A DNA stretch of 46,190 bases from Bacteroidaceae bacterium (GCA_902362375.1 CABIVS010000018.1:30562-76751), one strand, 5' to 3'; positions 16,389 to 24,720 are shown, counted from the stretch's first letter. A program made the numbers and translations. The notes: generated by a model not told the origin, from the sequence alone.

Positions 16389-18197
16389 ATGAATAACAAG
16401 GCTCAAACGGGACAGATTTTTTTTTATGAAGTACAGGCTAAGTTTAATTTGAGAGAACCCAAATCAAACAAGCCTACTAATATCTATTTGGTATGCAGGA
16501 TAGATAGGAAGCAAATAAGACTTTCTACGGGTGTTAAGGTATATCCAGAACATTGGAATGTGAAGAAGCAAGAGGCTTATATCAGTTGTAGGTTAAGTGA
16601 ACTTGATAATCTCAATAATACTATTGTTAACACGAAAATAATTGAGATTAAAAATCGCTTTCTGCAATATAAGCGTTATCTTTGTGACAATCCCAACGAA
16701 ATCGGAAATAGTGTTAAGATATTAAAGAAGTTTATATACAAAGATACTATGGAGAAAGAAAAGCAAAATATAAATGCAGTACATTGGTTACGTAATACAT
16801 TAGCTTTAGATAGAACTATAAAAGATAGTACAAGAGCTGATTATGTGAAACAAATAAAGTTCTTTGAAGCTTTTCTGAATGAAGTAGGTAAATATCCTAT
16901 TAATTTTAGTGATATAAATTTACCATTGATAAAGGATTATGAATCTTATCTTTTTAATAAGGAAGTTGGTAAAGGTAAAACAACGAAAACTACTACGGTT
17001 GGTAATAAGGTAGAGAAGATAATATGTATTCTTAAAAGAGCAGAGCAGCAAGGCATGATTGATATTCACGAATCCAAACTGGACAAGTATAAAAAGCCCC
17101 AAAGTAGACAAGGTGATGAAAATGAGATTTATTTAACGGAAGATGAAATAGATAAAATATATGCTTTGCGCTTAACAGGAAGGGAAGAAGAAGTGAGAGA
17201 TTTGTTTGTATTACAATGTTGGATAGGGCAACGCTTCTCTGATACGCAAGCAATTAATGAGGGGATTATAAAGGAAGCGCCTAATGGTAAAGGGAAAGTA
17301 ATAGAAATTGTGCAAGAAAAGAAAACGCATAGAGTATCAATTCCTCTTTTACCTGTTGCTATAGATATTCTGAATAAGTATAAAAATGGTTTTCCTATTT
17401 ATACCAATCAAACAGCTTTGAACTATTTAAAGAACATAGGTGAAAAAGCAGGTATAACAAGATTACATAATGTAACAGAGGATAGGGGAGGAGAAGTTGT
17501 TACAACACAAGTGAAAGCATACGAACTAATAGGAACGCATACAGCAAGACGTTCCTTTATCTGTAATATGCTAAAACATGGCTATGATAGTCATATTATA
17601 ATGAAGATAACAGGACATAATGATGCAAAGTCTTTTAAGAAATATGTAAGATTAACCTCTGAGGATGCCGCTTTACTAATGTTGGAAACAGAATCTACAA
17701 AAGTAAGGCAATCTGATAAAGTACCTACTACTATTAGTCAAGAAGGTAACAAAGAAGCCATTAATATTTTAAAACAGTATCAAAATACTATAAATGGTAT
17801 TACGTTCGATACTCTGTTAGACACTCAATTTTTTGCATCTAAAATCAATAAAGCCAGTGACATGTTTGAACGTATGGGATATGTGAAGAACGGCAAACTA
17901 TATGATTACAATAGCGAGATAAGTGGTATTGTGAAAGAAATAGAGGCTTATATGCAATCTCCCGCCTCCGGCCTTGAAGTAGCCCATAAATATGTGGAAC
18001 GGCTGTCTGTTGGTAATCTGTCCAATTTGAGGGACGAGCTTAAGCTGTTAATTGTCAAATGTATAAAGATAGAGGTAAATGTGGAAACTGTCATGCAGAT
18101 TGTTGATAAGGCTTTCAAAATGGGGATTCTGGATAATGACAGCCTTAATGACATGAAAGAAATTGTAGCGGCAATGTTGACGGCTAAAGACAAGTAA
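16389..18197 (+). CDS. Tyrosine site-specific recombinase (element integrase)
   Basis: A 602-residue integrase. Residues about 10-120 form the arm-binding, SAM-like N-terminal part seen in Bacteroides element integrases (VCRIDRKQIRLSTGVKVYPEHWN). The catalytic domain has R282 (WIGQRFSD), a lysine in VQEKKTHRV, H384-x-x-R387 (THTARRSF), H410 (ITGHND) and the nucleophile Y419 (KKYVRL), so it looks active. Relatives usually end soon after the tyrosine; here about 170 further residues follow with no recognised domain. Position beside the attachment site marks it as the enzyme that integrated the island. Confidence 0.93.
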   Translation: MNNKAQTGQIFFYEVQAKFNLREPKSNKPTNIYLVCRIDRKQIRLSTGVKVYPEHWNVKKQEAYISCRLSELDNLNNTIVNTKIIEIKNRFLQYKRYLCDNPNEIGNSVKILKKFIYKDTMEKEKQNINAVHWLRNTLALDRTIKDSTRADYVKQIKFFEAFLNEVGKYPINFSDINLPLIKDYESYLFNKEVGKGKTTKTTTVGNKVEKIICILKRAEQQGMIDIHESKLDKYKKPQSRQGDENEIYLTEDEIDKIYALRLTGREEEVRDLFVLQCWIGQRFSDTQAINEGIIKEAPNGKGKVIEIVQEKKTHRVSIPLLPVAIDILNKYKNGFPIYTNQTALNYLKNIGEKAGITRLHNVTEDRGGEVVTTQVKAYELIGTHTARRSFICNMLKHGYDSHIIMKITGHNDAKSFKKYVRLTSEDAALLMLETESTKVRQSDKVPTTISQEGNKEAINILKQYQNTINGITFDTLLDTQFFASKINKASDMFERMGYVKNGKLYDYNSEISGIVKEIEAYMQSPASGLEVAHKYVERLSVGNLSNLRDELKLLIVKCIKIEVNVETVMQIVDKAFKMGILDNDSLNDMKEIVAAMLTAKDK

Positions 18198-18353
18198 AGT
18201 GATTCTACTACCCAAACCACCATATTCTCCCCAAACAGATACGGCTGTAAGGAGGTATGATAAAATCTCATTAACTGACGTTAACTGATAGTCTGGATTA
18301 ATGTAGCTAATCCGGACGAAATCAAGCATTTACGAGAAATAATAACCGTAGAA
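18198..18353. other. Short gap after the integrase
   Basis: No gene or clear hairpin is seen here before the promoter at 18354. Together with the leader up to 18644 it makes a 447-base stretch without a coding region. Confidence 0.5.
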
Positions 18354-18386
18354 TTTGGATGTTATCAGTAAAATGGTTTATCTTTG
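18354..18386 (+). promoter_or_regulatory. Consensus promoter with a long structured leader
   Basis: TTTG at 18354-18357, a 21-base spacer and TATCTTTG at 18379-18386. Start of transcription is expected near 18393, about 250 bases before the next gene. Confidence 0.75.
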
Positions 18387-18392
18387 CAGCAG

Positions 18393-18644
18393 TTAAATGA
18401 TTAACTCATATTGTTGATGAGTAAGCATTGAACAACCCGCTCTTTGACATCATGTACAATCCGACCCCAGCACCTCGGTGCTTTAAGCTATCGCTTTTTG
18501 CTTGGAAGTGATAAGCTGTGGCAATTAGTTCATAATTGTTAATATTATTAATTAGGCAATTTTCGGATTGCCGGGTATATATGAAGGTATAAGTAAGTAT
18601 GCCCGCTCTTATATACCGCTTAATAATTTTAACTATTTAGAATT
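18393..18644 (+). promoter_or_regulatory. Structured 5' leader, candidate cis-regulatory RNA
   Basis: Consecutive hairpins can be drawn: ACTCAT/ATGAGT near 18404-18422; AGCACC/GGTGCT at 18469-18482; AGCTATCGCTT paired with AAGTGATAAGCT at about 18485-18516; GGCAAT/ATTGCC near 18555-18572; and GGTATATA paired with TATATACC further on. It also holds one arm of a 15-bp inverted repeat. No known riboswitch is recognised. Confidence 0.5.
18449..18463. repeat. Left arm of a perfect 15-bp inverted repeat
   Basis: ATCATGTACAATCCG here is the exact reverse complement of CGGATTGTACATGAT at 19537-19551. The arms flank the 18645-19529 gene and most of its leader, about 1.1 kb apart. Confidence 0.85.
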
Positions 18645-19529
18645 ATGACAAATATTAAGAACCTAGGGAGCGAAGAAGCTCCCAAGTGGTACTTTGTTAC
18701 CACTATATTAGTAAATGGCGAAGAACTGGAAATCATTCCTGCCTTCACCGACTATTCTCTCAAACATAAAAACTTTGAGAAGGACAAAGTGTTTAAAGCT
18801 ATAGATAAGAGCAAGCTCCTGCCGACTGTGTTTTGCTTCTGTGATGCAAAACCATTCTATGCAGAGAATGTTCCTCTATACGATTACGTTGGTAATAAAA
18901 TAAAGAATCTTCCCGATAATGCTCCGGCCGTAATGGTCTATCTGGATAAAGCCGACAATGTTAACTTGCTCGGTTTGACGGATGAGCCACTACAAGCTGA
19001 ATTAGTGGAATGTGATAGCGTTGCTGACGCTTATCACAGAGTAGCAACAACTGCATATCTCTCCCAATGTCCTTCAAAGGATGAGTGGATAGGATATGCC
19101 GGAATTGTAACAGGAGATGAATTATTTCTGAATATCCGCAAGTTCGGCATAATGTACTCTATGTCCGGTACTGCCGTACAGGGATATTTTGGTATAAGCA
19201 CTACTGTTTCTTTATTACAAAGCAAAGCCCTTGCTATGAGTTCTTCTCTTTTTAAAGAAGAATATAGAACTTATGCGCAGGCAGAGCAATTGATGAAGGC
19301 AACAGTACAAGCCTTTGGCGTGAAAGCTGCAAAACAAACCAGATATATTAAGGCCATTAATTATTGCATCTCGCAATATGACTTTGATACAGTCTGTAAT
19401 GTGTTAAACAGCATTGAAGCAACAGAGAAGTTGCGGATTGAAGCAGCTAAGTGTGAAGATAAAATTAGCTGTATTCAGCGACTAATCATCGAGCGAGTTA
19501 TTAAGATGCGTAACGCTCAACAGCAATAA
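18645..19529 (+). CDS. Protein of unknown function (294 aa) in the island
   Basis: I do not recognise a family. It is a soluble protein without signal peptide or membrane segment. The N-terminal half is beta-rich (WYFVTTILVNGEELEIIPAF, PAVMVYLDKADNVNLLGL), and the C-terminal half looks helical and charged (EEYRTYAQAEQLMKATVQAF, KCEDKISCIQRLIIERVIKM). The promoter at 18354 leaves a leader of about 250 nt with several hairpins, and a 15-bp inverted repeat brackets the gene. A strong bidirectional terminator separates it from the convergent helicase gene. The start codon follows an AT-rich stretch typical of Bacteroides translation initiation. Confidence 0.8.
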   Translation: MTNIKNLGSEEAPKWYFVTTILVNGEELEIIPAFTDYSLKHKNFEKDKVFKAIDKSKLLPTVFCFCDAKPFYAENVPLYDYVGNKIKNLPDNAPAVMVYLDKADNVNLLGLTDEPLQAELVECDSVADAYHRVATTAYLSQCPSKDEWIGYAGIVTGDELFLNIRKFGIMYSMSGTAVQGYFGISTTVSLLQSKALAMSSSLFKEEYRTYAQAEQLMKATVQAFGVKAAKQTRYIKAINYCISQYDFDTVCNVLNSIEATEKLRIEAAKCEDKISCIQRLIIERVIKMRNAQQQ

Positions 19530-19536
19530 GAATAAC

Positions 19537-19551
19537 CGGATTGTACATGAT
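19537..19551. repeat. Right arm of the perfect 15-bp inverted repeat
   Basis: CGGATTGTACATGAT, 7 bp after the stop of the preceding gene; exact reverse complement of 18449-18463. Confidence 0.85.
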
Positions 19552-19561
19552 ACATAAAAAT

Positions 19562-19600
19562 AAGAGGCTGTCTCAAATTGATTTTGAGTTCAGCCTCTTT
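19562..19600. terminator. Bidirectional terminator between convergent genes
   Basis: AAGAGGCTG (19562-19570) pairs with CAGCCTCTT (19591-19599), and CTCAAA inside pairs with TTTGAG. A-rich and T-rich flanks allow it to serve both the 294-aa gene and the minus-strand helicase gene. Confidence 0.85.
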
Positions 19601-19608
19601 CTGTTTGT

Positions 19609-21453
19609 TTACAATATTCCTCGAATCTCAAAGCCATTCTTCCGGCCGTTGGCGGTCGGTATCTTGACAGGATGAATCTCAAAGAATTCATTGAGGTCGG
19701 CCGCTTTCGGTGACTTGTCAACGCCTAACCTGTCATATACAACACGTAAGGTTTGCTGAATATCAGCAGTTAATATCCTGTCTCCGATGTGAATAGTGCC
19801 GTGTAATTCATGACGAATCTTATTTTTGGTTTTCATGATATGGATTTCATTGAGCAGTTTCTTCTCCTTATAATTCAGAGCTTTAATCCTGTCAACGCCC
19901 AAAGCCTCATAATAATACCTCAATTCTGGATATTTGCTTTCCAGTGTTGACATTGCGAGATTGACAATCAGCCCTTGCTTGGCACGATATTCACAGTATG
20001 CCTGCATCCTGTCTACAAATGGCTCCTTTTTGATTAGATGTTTCAACTGTTCTTGGTAAACGGCATAAGTTTGATTCTCACTGACATCGAAACTACTATC
20101 TTGGAGCAGTTTCTTTACAATTACCCCTTTCTGATAATTGAACTTCTGGACATCAAAACAGTATTGCTCATTTACATAGGCTAAACGGTTGAAAACAAAT
20201 TCTCCTTTCTGTTCATCGTACATTGTATATGAATCCTGATATTTTACATTGTCGGGGATTCTCCTAAAATCCTTGATACGTTTGGCTCTCAATGCTTCAC
20301 CGGCATTGTTGTTGTCTCTAATCTCGTCAAGTGTCACATTGACCTTCCGGCACAGATGCTCATTGAATGCCTCTTGCTCTACCTCCTCTGCATTGACATT
20401 GTAAATGAAGGTGAGGAACTGCCTGAAGGGGTTGCATGCCAGACGCTGCCTGCCTGCAATCTGTACCAGTTCCGTTGCTATATCAACCGCAGTGTTCGGA
20501 CGATTGCAATCACTAATGACAAAAGTTGCGGCATTGGTAGAGTAGAAATCACAGCCCGCATAAGCGGTGGAAGTACAGAAGGTGAATTTCTTGTGCGTCT
20601 CCCCTTTCAAGGGAATTCTCCCTCTTTTGAATCCTTCCCCAATCCTTGCAATCTGTCTGTCGTTATCGTCAGAATTACCTACAATGATATTTACTTCTTC
20701 CGGATTGAGTTCTGTTTGTTTAATAATATTCACAATATTATTTACACTATTGAGAAATATAACACATTCTTTGGAGTAAATCCTTTCCCCATTAACATAC
20801 ACAGAAGGATAATTGCCATTCTGATAGTAGCGAACTATTTCCAATGCTGCATTGATAGGATTCTTTGTGCGCTCTCGATATACTCTGACAATATCCTTTT
20901 CTTCCCAGTCAAGCTGATAGTAATTCATATCCTTGAAGTGGTCAATCTGTTCCAGATATTTGTCAAGAATTGGAGTTGCCGATAAGAATGTAACATACGG
21001 AAACGACCTTGAATTATCCAAAAAGTGCAACTCAATTTCAGACTTGAAACTACTATCTGCCAACAGGCATTGGAATTCATCCACTACTACACGCCAATCT
21101 GATTTATATTTAATACAGCCAATCAATTTATACACGGAATCGTAGGAGACCAGAATCTTGGGAAGCTCCGCAGTCTGCAAATATGCCTCAATCTCTTTGG
21201 TGTCTACTCCGCCAATTACAAGCAAGGTATCAGGGTATTGTTCATGTTTGTTTTTCAACAGTTCATTGCGAGGGCTGCATATAATAGTTTTATGTTCATC
21301 TGTCAATGCGACTGTAGTTGCTCCACAGCCGGGTATCTCTTTATTCAAAATGCCATTAGGAAGTTCAAACGGTTTCCCGAATTCTTCTATGAACTTCTCC
21401 CGTTCGGTTAAATACTTGATATTTGCCGGAATTTTAATCATTTCTTTCTTCAT
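19609..21453 (-). CDS. SF2 helicase-like protein with atypical Walker A
   Basis: A 614-residue cytoplasmic protein with superfamily 2 helicase motifs in order: motif I EIPGCGATT (about residues 39-47), motif II VVVDEFQ (124-128), motif III TFLSATP (155-161), motif V-like CTSTAYAGCDFYS (about 293-305) and motif VI QIAGRQR (331-337). The invariant Walker A lysine is replaced: G-C-G-A-T-T instead of G-x-G-K-T. The C-terminal 250 residues match nothing I recognise. It may be a replication or recombination helicase of the element, or a helicase fold without ATPase activity. Its minus-strand promoter leaves a leader of about 225 nt with two hairpins. Confidence 0.8.
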   Translation of the reverse strand: MKKEMIKIPANIKYLTEREKFIEEFGKPFELPNGILNKEIPGCGATTVALTDEHKTIICSPRNELLKNKHEQYPDTLLVIGGVDTKEIEAYLQTAELPKILVSYDSVYKLIGCIKYKSDWRVVVDEFQCLLADSSFKSEIELHFLDNSRSFPYVTFLSATPILDKYLEQIDHFKDMNYYQLDWEEKDIVRVYRERTKNPINAALEIVRYYQNGNYPSVYVNGERIYSKECVIFLNSVNNIVNIIKQTELNPEEVNIIVGNSDDNDRQIARIGEGFKRGRIPLKGETHKKFTFCTSTAYAGCDFYSTNAATFVISDCNRPNTAVDIATELVQIAGRQRLACNPFRQFLTFIYNVNAEEVEQEAFNEHLCRKVNVTLDEIRDNNNAGEALRAKRIKDFRRIPDNVKYQDSYTMYDEQKGEFVFNRLAYVNEQYCFDVQKFNYQKGVIVKKLLQDSSFDVSENQTYAVYQEQLKHLIKKEPFVDRMQAYCEYRAKQGLIVNLAMSTLESKYPELRYYYEALGVDRIKALNYKEKKLLNEIHIMKTKNKIRHELHGTIHIGDRILTADIQQTLRVVYDRLGVDKSPKAADLNEFFEIHPVKIPTANGRKNGFEIRGIL

Positions 21454-21685
21454 GAGTTAAGTTAAAAGTTAATTTGACTGGAATAATCTAATCTAGTGTT
21501 GTCCACTTTATAGAGAATTTTTATCTTTAGTATAAGGGAGTCATGGTAGAAATATTGGACAGTCACAAGAATAATAAAACCTGATACGCATCAGGTCGAA
21601 TTATACCCGTTTAGGGTATCTCTAACATGGAATCGGAATAATTTTGAGGATTATATTTGGGGTGTTTCCCATTGTCCTGATATTG

Positions 21686-21693
21686 CAAAGGTA
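21686..21693 (-). promoter_or_regulatory. -7 element for the helicase-like gene
   Basis: Minus strand TACCTTTG matches TAnnTTTG. Transcription would start near 21679 and run through two hairpins before the ATG at 21453. Confidence 0.5.
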
Positions 21694-22044
21694 ATTAATA
21701 TTCCGACAGTAAAATCATGAATTGTGGACAATCTGCAAACTTTATACTGATACTGGCATAAGTCCGTCATTCTATAGGGGAGTATATCCTAAAGACCAAT
21801 AATGGCATTTGAGAGTGATATATATTACTGGAAAAGTTCCTTTTGATACCCAACCCAAAAATATAGGTACTTAAAATTCATACCCCCGACCCTTTTCTTG
21901 AGGAAGTGTTTCTATTTGGAGTTTATACAGCTATAGAGTGAAATATTTAATTTGTCAGTGAGCGCATCAGATGTATATCGTGCATAACCCCCTTCTGTTA
22001 CCCCAAATACCCCTCACCAATCATTAGGAAAAAGAAAGGATAAC

Positions 22045-22155
22045 ATGAATCACTATTCAGCCCACAAACCTTTTGAACTTCTGAAATATGCGGACTTATC
22101 AACGATTTGTATATGTCTACATATAAAGATGCACAAAAAGAAGTGGAATGAATAG
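22045..22155 (+). CDS. Possible 36-aa small protein
   Basis: Reads MNHYSAHKPFELLKYADL and continues to a basic end (HKKKWNE), after an AAAGAAAGGA stretch. There is no family match and no promoter I can point to; it may be chance. Confidence 0.2.
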   Translation: MNHYSAHKPFELLKYADLSTICICLHIKMHKKKWNE

Positions 22156-22212
22156 TACTTCATGTCAAGCCCTCATTTTGTCCTTAAATACACTATTTAC
22201 TAATCTATTATT

Positions 22213-22350
22213 ATGCGTATGGAGAATTTAAAGATTTTATTGACGTTTGGAATAATTCTAATTGTGCCAGTAGTCTTAGTGCCACAGTTCTTTATTGGAT
22301 TATTAATACTGATTGTGGCTTGCTTGGCTTTCAGACAGAGGAATTTCTAA
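22213..22350 (+). CDS. Small membrane protein (45 aa)
   Basis: Reads MRMENLKILLTFGIILIVPV then a second hydrophobic stretch and ends FRQRNF. Two hydrophobic blocks around VPQ suggest a helical hairpin or one long membrane helix, with a positively charged C-terminus. It stops 24 bp before the DUF3871 gene, so they may share a transcript. A start at the second Met (22219) is possible. No function is known. Confidence 0.55.
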   Translation: MRMENLKILLTFGIILIVPVVLVPQFFIGLLILIVACLAFRQRNF

Positions 22351-22374
22351 TATTAACTTAATAAATTACAGATT

Positions 22375-23391
22375 ATGGAATCAACATTACAGATTATGCC
22401 AGTACAAAGAACTAGTAGAAACTTTGGTGAATATGCAGAAGAAGCAGTAATAATTGAAGAGCCTGTTGTTAAATCAAGTGTATCTTTCTTAGATGCTAAC
22501 ACAAATCCCGTTACATTGGAAGAATTGACAACTCAATGCGTTGTACCTACATGGGCAAACCAAGAGTTGACAATCGCACATCAAGATTTTATATCATGTG
22601 TGCATGATGCAGCCAGTTCTTTTTATGCAGGGGAGACAGTAAATGCGCCTGATATTCGTTGCAGCCATATTGTACGTGGCAGAACTCCTCAAAGTTTGGG
22701 CAAGAAAGCCTCTGAACTGTTGGAATGTGAGAAAACACAATTCTATCAAAGACTTGCTTTTGCCTTTACTATTCCAACTATTTATGAGACAGTAAATGGG
22801 CAAAAGCTTGAATTGTGCGTGGGTGGAGTAAGGAATTATTCAGACTTAAACCTCTATCGTTCAACAAAAGGTTTGGAGAAATTCTCTTGCTTTATTGGGT
22901 GGCGTGTTCGCATTTGTAGCAATCAGGTACTCACAGGAGAAGGAGTTAAGTTCTCTATGGAAGTTTCAAATATTGGTGAACTCTATAGAAATGTGCTTGA
23001 CTTGTTTAACAATTTCAATCCTGCCAAAGAAATCCATTTGATGCAAACTTTATCCAACACTTCACTTAGTGAGTCACAGTTCGCACAAATCATTGGGCGT
23101 TGTCGTTGCTATCAAGCATTGCCAATTGGTTATCAGAAATCAATACCTAAACTATTGATAACTGACAGCCAGATAAACAGTGTTTGCCGTGACTTCTATC
23201 ACAACGAAGCGTTTGGAATGAAAGATAATGCTATTTCTCTTTTCGATTTTCACAATTTGCTCACCCAATCCAACAAAAATAGTTATGTGGACACTTATTT
23301 GCAACGGGCAGTTAATGCAACGGAAATCAGTGTTGGAATTAACAACGTTTTACGTGGAATAGATGACAAGTATCAATGGTTTCTTAGTTAG
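22375..23391 (+). CDS. DUF3871 family protein
   Basis: A 338-residue soluble protein matching DUF3871, a family found mainly on Bacteroidota mobile elements. Recognisable stretches are TIAHQDFISCVHDAASSFYA, IRCSHIVRGRTP, ECEKTQFYQRLAFAFTIPTI, LELCVGGVRNYSDLNLY and FSCFIGWRVRICSNQVL. The C-terminal part includes SLFDFHNLLTQSNKNSYVDT. The function is unknown; the family resembles DUF932-like phage/plasmid proteins in layout, but I would not transfer a role. It follows the 45-aa membrane protein gene closely. Confidence 0.8.
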   Translation: MESTLQIMPVQRTSRNFGEYAEEAVIIEEPVVKSSVSFLDANTNPVTLEELTTQCVVPTWANQELTIAHQDFISCVHDAASSFYAGETVNAPDIRCSHIVRGRTPQSLGKKASELLECEKTQFYQRLAFAFTIPTIYETVNGQKLELCVGGVRNYSDLNLYRSTKGLEKFSCFIGWRVRICSNQVLTGEGVKFSMEVSNIGELYRNVLDLFNNFNPAKEIHLMQTLSNTSLSESQFAQIIGRCRCYQALPIGYQKSIPKLLITDSQINSVCRDFYHNEAFGMKDNAISLFDFHNLLTQSNKNSYVDTYLQRAVNATEISVGINNVLRGIDDKYQWFLS

Positions 23392-23426
23392 TGGTATTTG
23401 AGAATACACAGGATTGTCAAATACAG

Positions 23427-23465
23427 AAAAAGGGCATCTATATAATAAAGTATAGGTGTCCTTTC
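23427..23465 (+). other. Hairpin after the DUF3871 gene
   Basis: AAAGGGCATCTATA pairs with TATAGGTGTCCTTT through two G-T positions. The left arm repeats almost exactly at 23646. T-rich sequence follows, so it may be a terminator or processing site. Confidence 0.55.
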
Positions 23466-23498
23466 TTTATTATATCACTTATTAATAATCAAAGATTT

Positions 23499-23624
23499 AT
23501 GTTACAAACGTTAGTAGTCGTTACATTTTGGATTATAGTTTTCTTTATTGCGTGTGCAATCTCACCTGTTGTATTCTTCTTGATGATTATCTGGACTATA
23601 TACCAGATTATTACAATGAAGTAG
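23499..23624 (+). CDS. Tiny membrane protein (41 aa)
   Basis: Reads MLQTLVVVTFWIIVFFIACA and remains hydrophobic to IIWTIYQIITMK, so it is almost entirely one or two membrane helices. The frame is open upstream to 23391 (77 codons), but that part overlaps the previous stop and a hairpin, so the internal ATG is preferred. No family recognised; it could be a small regulatory or toxin-like membrane peptide. Confidence 0.5.
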   Translation: MLQTLVVVTFWIIVFFIACAISPVVFFLMIIWTIYQIITMK

Positions 23625-23645
23625 TACATTAAAATGCAGAGAAAC

Positions 23646-23673
23646 AAAGGGCATCTATACAGGTGCTCTTTTT
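23646..23673 (+). terminator. Terminator-like hairpin after the 41-aa gene
   Basis: AAAGGGCATC, loop tataca, GGTGCTCTTTTT: stem with G-T pairs and a T-run. Its left arm is nearly identical to the hairpin at 23427. Confidence 0.6.
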
Positions 23674-23702
23674 ATTTATAAACCTCTTAAATATTAAAGA
23701 AT

Positions 23703-23975
23703 ATGGTAATAGAAGGCAGTCGCGAATACAAGGCAGCGCAAGAACTTGAAAGAGCCTTGAACGATTATAGTTGGAATCCTAAAAGGTTTGCAGAGAGTAC
23801 AAGGTGTTATCACCGTACACTACAGCAGGAATTAATGAAAACCATAGTGGAGATTATCCGCATGGTTGGCAGTAAGGACTATGGCACAGACCTTAGGAAT
23901 CAGGCATCACACGAACTTTGTCAACGGATAGTTGACAGTGGCGTGTTGGATGAAGCTCACCTACCTTTTATATAG
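23703..23975 (+). CDS. Small protein of unknown function (90 aa)
   Basis: Begins MVIEGSREYKAAQELERALN and ends DSGVLDEAHLPFI. It is charged, largely helical, without signal or membrane segment. The spacing of hairpins before (23646) and after (23984) suggests its own short transcription unit. I do not recognise a family. Confidence 0.6.
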   Translation: MVIEGSREYKAAQELERALNDYSWNPKRFAESTRCYHRTLQQELMKTIVEIIRMVGSKDYGTDLRNQASHELCQRIVDSGVLDEAHLPFI

Positions 23976-23983
23976 GTTGAATG

Positions 23984-24017
23984 AAGTAAGGACATTATTT
24001 GCTTAGTGTCCTTGCTT
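23984..24017 (+). terminator. Hairpin after the 90-aa gene
   Basis: AAGTAAGGACA (23984-23994) pairs with TGTCCTTGCTT (24007-24017) with one mismatch, followed by a weak T/A run. Confidence 0.55.
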
Positions 24018-24132
24018 TATAAAAATGTTCACTTTCTTTATTAGTGAATGTTTAACTAGTAATCAGCAAGTTAGATATTCCAATTAAAAAATAATATTCA
24101 CTTTTATTAGTTTTACTATAAAACAGAACATT

Positions 24133-24720
24133 ATGTCACTTAAATATTCAAGTACAACAGCAGATTATCTGCAATGGAGCGAAGCAATGAACTTAATAAG
24201 AAAATTGGCAAGGGATAGTAATTATAAGATGTCACTTCTTATCGCTTTAGGTTGCTTCACAGGTTTAAGAATTTCTGATATTCTTGCTTTAAGGTGGAAT
24301 CAGATATTAGATGCAGAAGAGTTTACCATTACAGAGATTAAGACAGGGAAGCAAAGGACAATTAGGATTAATATGCAGCTACAGCAACATATCAGAGATT
24401 GTTATGAGCATATAAATCCAGTTGGCATAAATGCTCCTGCATTGATAAGTCAGAAGGGGACAGTGTACACAGTTCAGAGAATCAATGTCATGTTGAAGGA
24501 GATAAAGAAGAAGTACAAGTTGCATATAGGCAATTTCAGTTGCCATTCTCTTAGGAAGACCTTTGGCAGACAGGTCTACAACATGAATAACGATAATTCA
24601 GAGCTTGCACTTGTTAAGCTCATGGAGCTATTCAATCATTCCAGTGTGTCAATTACTAAGAGATACTTGGGATTAAGGCAAGAGGAATTATTAAATACCT
24701 ATGATTGCCTTAGCTTCTGA
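24133..24720 (+). CDS. Catalytic-domain-only tyrosine recombinase (195 aa)
   Basis: A short tyrosine recombinase with the full active site: R46 (TGLRISD), K70 or K73 (EIKTGKQRT), H138-x-x-R141 (CHSLRKTF), H169 (FNHSS) and Y178 (KRYLGL). The N-terminal arm- and core-binding domains of ordinary integrases are absent; 195 residues is the size of the E. coli inversion recombinases FimB and FimE. It is therefore more likely an inversion, excision-control or cassette recombinase than the island integrase, which is at 16389. A hairpin with pseudoknot potential and a 250-nt structured RNA follow it. Confidence 0.88.
   Translation: MSLKYSSTTADYLQWSEAMNLIRKLARDSNYKMSLLIALGCFTGLRISDILALRWNQILDAEEFTITEIKTGKQRTIRINMQLQQHIRDCYEHINPVGINAPALISQKGTVYTVQRINVMLKEIKKKYKLHIGNFSCHSLRKTFGRQVYNMNNDNSELALVKLMELFNHSSVSITKRYLGLRQEELLNTYDCLSF

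Larger units (their letters stand above)
21454..22212. other. Non-coding region upstream of the helicase gene
   Basis: About 760 bases without a convincing gene. It has two adjacent hairpins, ACCTGAT/ATCAGGT at 21579-21596 and ATACCC/GGGTAT at 21603-21619, within the helicase leader. TTGTCCAC (21499) and GTGGACAA (21724) form a spaced inverted repeat, and TATATGT/ACATATA is a short palindrome near 22110. A 36-codon frame at 22045 is listed separately. It could hold an origin or regulatory site; nothing specific is recognised. Confidence 0.5.

Noticed and set aside
23427..24017. CRISPR array from the repeated hairpins
   Set aside because: Only two near-identical arms, no regular spacers, genes in between, and no cas genes in the window.
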